Assembly: GCA_031216445.1 (NCBI GenBank)
Contig: CM062199.1
Span: forward strand, 10,873,001-10,937,000
Reading direction: 5' to 3'
From: Lateolabrax maculatus
Taxonomy: Eukaryota; Chordata; Actinopteri; Acropomatiformes; Lateolabracidae
DNA: 64,000 nucleotides
A program made the position numbers and the translations under genes. The notes beneath the pieces were generated by a model. The model saw only the letters and a list, made by a program, of their open reading frames with translations. It was not told the origin of the DNA and made no database searches. This document shows positions 62,036 through 64,000 of this stretch, piece after piece. Position 1 is the stretch's first letter, and each line of letters starts with the position of its first letter.

Positions 62036-64000
62036 GGCAAATGCACAAATCCAAATAAAAAAGGCGATAAAAGTGATTGGATATTTGGTTGGAAAACTGA
62101 TAAGACCCAGAGAATTGTGTGTTCTGCCGAGAGGATAAGAGGAAAAAAGCAGCAGTCTTGTCGATGTAACAAGACTGCAACAGTCTGTCGATGTGTAAAA
62201 GGTAGCCGATTTTTAAACAAATGTAAAAAAAAAAAAAAAAATTAAAAAAAAATGCAAAAACCCCTCTACAATCCACATGTATTAAGTTGTCAGTGTTAAA
62301 CTCTTCTCTCTTTGCATCTGTAGAGCAGTCAGTCAGTCACTGAACAAGCAGTGAGAATACATGTTGTACTGTGCTGTTTGGGTAGCATGACAAAAGCAGT
62401 GTGGAGGTTGGATAGTGGATGGACACATGATATGCTATGAATGAAAGCTTGACTGGGAGAATGCGACTCTTGAAACCAACGCAATCAGCTAGAGAGATGT
62501 ATCACTCTGTTGGAGTTATGTGACCTACAAAAACACCCACAGTTGCAGTGGTGAGAGGAGTTTTTTTTTTCTCACAAACAATCTTTGGTCAAGTACAGAT
62601 ACCAGATTAAAGAGGGGACACAAACCCAATACCCAAGTTAAATTTTGGCTAGTCAGTAATTTAAAAAGTGGATCAGGATGACATAACACAGAGCAAATAG
62701 GAAACATAAATACAGCAGCCTTGCAATAAATCCTGCCTTCATGAAGGATATCATTTTCAGTTTTTGCTGAAACTGTTTCATAGAGGTATTAATCCAACTT
62801 TATGGTCATTTTGTAGGCTGTACATTAAGGTGTTGTTGAATTGTTATACTGAGAGGCTTTTCTGATATTTTGTCCACCCTATTTATAAGGTAATATATGG
62901 CAAATAAGTGTACATGTCTGTCATATAGAATATTTTTAAAGTCTACATAGGGTCCTGAATACGCTGTAAAGCTCTTTTTTGCCTACATACATATTATCAA
63001 AAATAAATAAATACAGTAAATGGTTTTCTAAACAGGTGTGCATTTGTTTGTTGCATTCATATCTTTCACATCACTGTAGCATTCTTCTCAAAAAAACAAT
63101 AAATAAAACAAGTTCAGTAAATGTCAACCAATGTCAAGGAAGCCCTTAATAACAACCATTGTATACCACATACAGACAACAAATTTTGATGTACTCCTCC
63201 CTCTTCTTTCTCTTGTGCATACAGAACATTGACAGGGGGTTGAAGTGTTCTGTGCTGTAGAGCGTTCGCTCTTGTACACTCAACATTTTGATTCTCTTCA
63301 TGGGCTAACGACTCGGTGTCAGTGTGTATTTGTGTGTGCGCTTGCTTGGCTCAGTATGCTTGTGTCCTCTTCATCTGTCCCACTGATGGTACATTCTGAA
63401 GTGGTGCAATGATGGACTGTCAAGTACTCTGCTGTTTTTTCTCTCTCCAACTCACTCAGGTACCCAAGGACAAGAAAACAACAGATGAACCAAGGACATA
63501 TAGTAAGGAAGAGAAATAAGAGGGAATATTTTATTTTCTTTGAGAATTTCATTTCTTCTTGCAGTCTCATATAATTTGTCTGTCTTCCTTTTCTACTTTT
63601 TCTTTATTATACAGTAACCACAGGTGAGTGGTAGTGAGGGAGCGGGCAGACATGAGGAAAAGGTTGTATTGTACAGCACTAAAATGGCCAGGAACATACT
63701 CGCCCTTTCAGTGGAGCTCATCATTTGTAGACTTGTTTAGATGAGGTAATTGTGAATTGCTTTAAGGTCAACTGAAAAGCCACCTTTAATGTGTTATAAA
63801 TTTGTTCCAAAGTTTATTTATTCAACACTACATGAGATCTACTGTTTAGTGATTGGACACTTAAGAACAATTTCTGCCCTAGCATCACAAGGGCAGGTTT
63901 AGACTTTATTATAGTACCAAGACAAATGTCAGGACAAGTGAAAGAGACACATACAGAAGTAAACACGGTGTATGAACTGAAGGGGGAAATAAGAAAAACT

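Larger units (their letters stand above)
51795..64000 (-). other. part of the next upstream cdkal1 intron (at least 12.2 kb)
   Basis: Begins at the acceptor beside 51794 and continues off the window. I searched by eye for the exon that should precede VGERQ and found none, so the intron is larger than the window allows. It contains enhancer-like non-repetitive stretches at 53460-53600 and 54820-55080, a CA array at 55923-55982, a repeat copy at 57112-57305, the Tc1-like element at 57338-58972, a repeat fragment at about 59195-59290, microsatellites at 61135-61163 and 61587-61647, and a SINE-like remnant near 61903-62035. Confidence 0.8.

Overview
The window looks like vertebrate nuclear DNA, almost certainly from a ray-finned fish and probably a spiny-rayed (percomorph) teleost. 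It has split exons with GT-AG junctions, very long AT-rich non-coding stretches, dense CA/GT microsatellites, a Tc1/mariner element with long inverted ends, and several interspersed repeats I recognise as high-copy in percomorph genomes. Nothing prokaryotic, no CRISPR array, and no rRNA or convincing intact tRNA gene was seen.

The only host protein-coding gene I can support is the 3' end of cdkal1 on the minus strand. Three coding exons are present: 51711-51794, 48170-48334 and 35558-35731. All junctions are phase 0, and together they encode the C-terminal 140 residues. They cover the TRAM RNA-binding domain and the C-terminal membrane anchor of the tRNA-Lys methylthiotransferase. The radical-SAM part must lie beyond position 64000. 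The 3' UTR probably ends near 34550.

Layout. 1-34500 is intergenic DNA downstream of cdkal1. In vertebrates the next gene on this side is normally sox4, separated by a regulatory desert; sox4 itself is not in the window. This part holds a pair of 1.2 kb, nearly identical inverted repeats (809-2058 and 13841-15038). It also holds a diverged tandem duplication of a roughly 100 bp enhancer-like sequence (10.7 and 11.1 kb), several interspersed repeats, a 46-bp-arm MITE, poly-G/poly-C tracts and a small minisatellite at 33 kb. 35732-48169 is the last intron, with a strong candidate conserved non-coding element at 36480-37060. 48335-51710 is the penultimate intron. 51795-64000 is part of the next intron, carrying a complete but dead Tc1-like transposon at 57338-58972.

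cdkal1 introns are known in other vertebrates to carry long-range enhancers for sox4, so the non-repetitive, motif-rich stretches here are best read as candidate members of that regulatory block. Conservation cannot be tested from one sequence, so these calls carry low to moderate confidence. I did not find a convincing new biological system; the most unusual structures are the inverted duplication, the duplicated enhancer-like unit and the 33 kb minisatellite.
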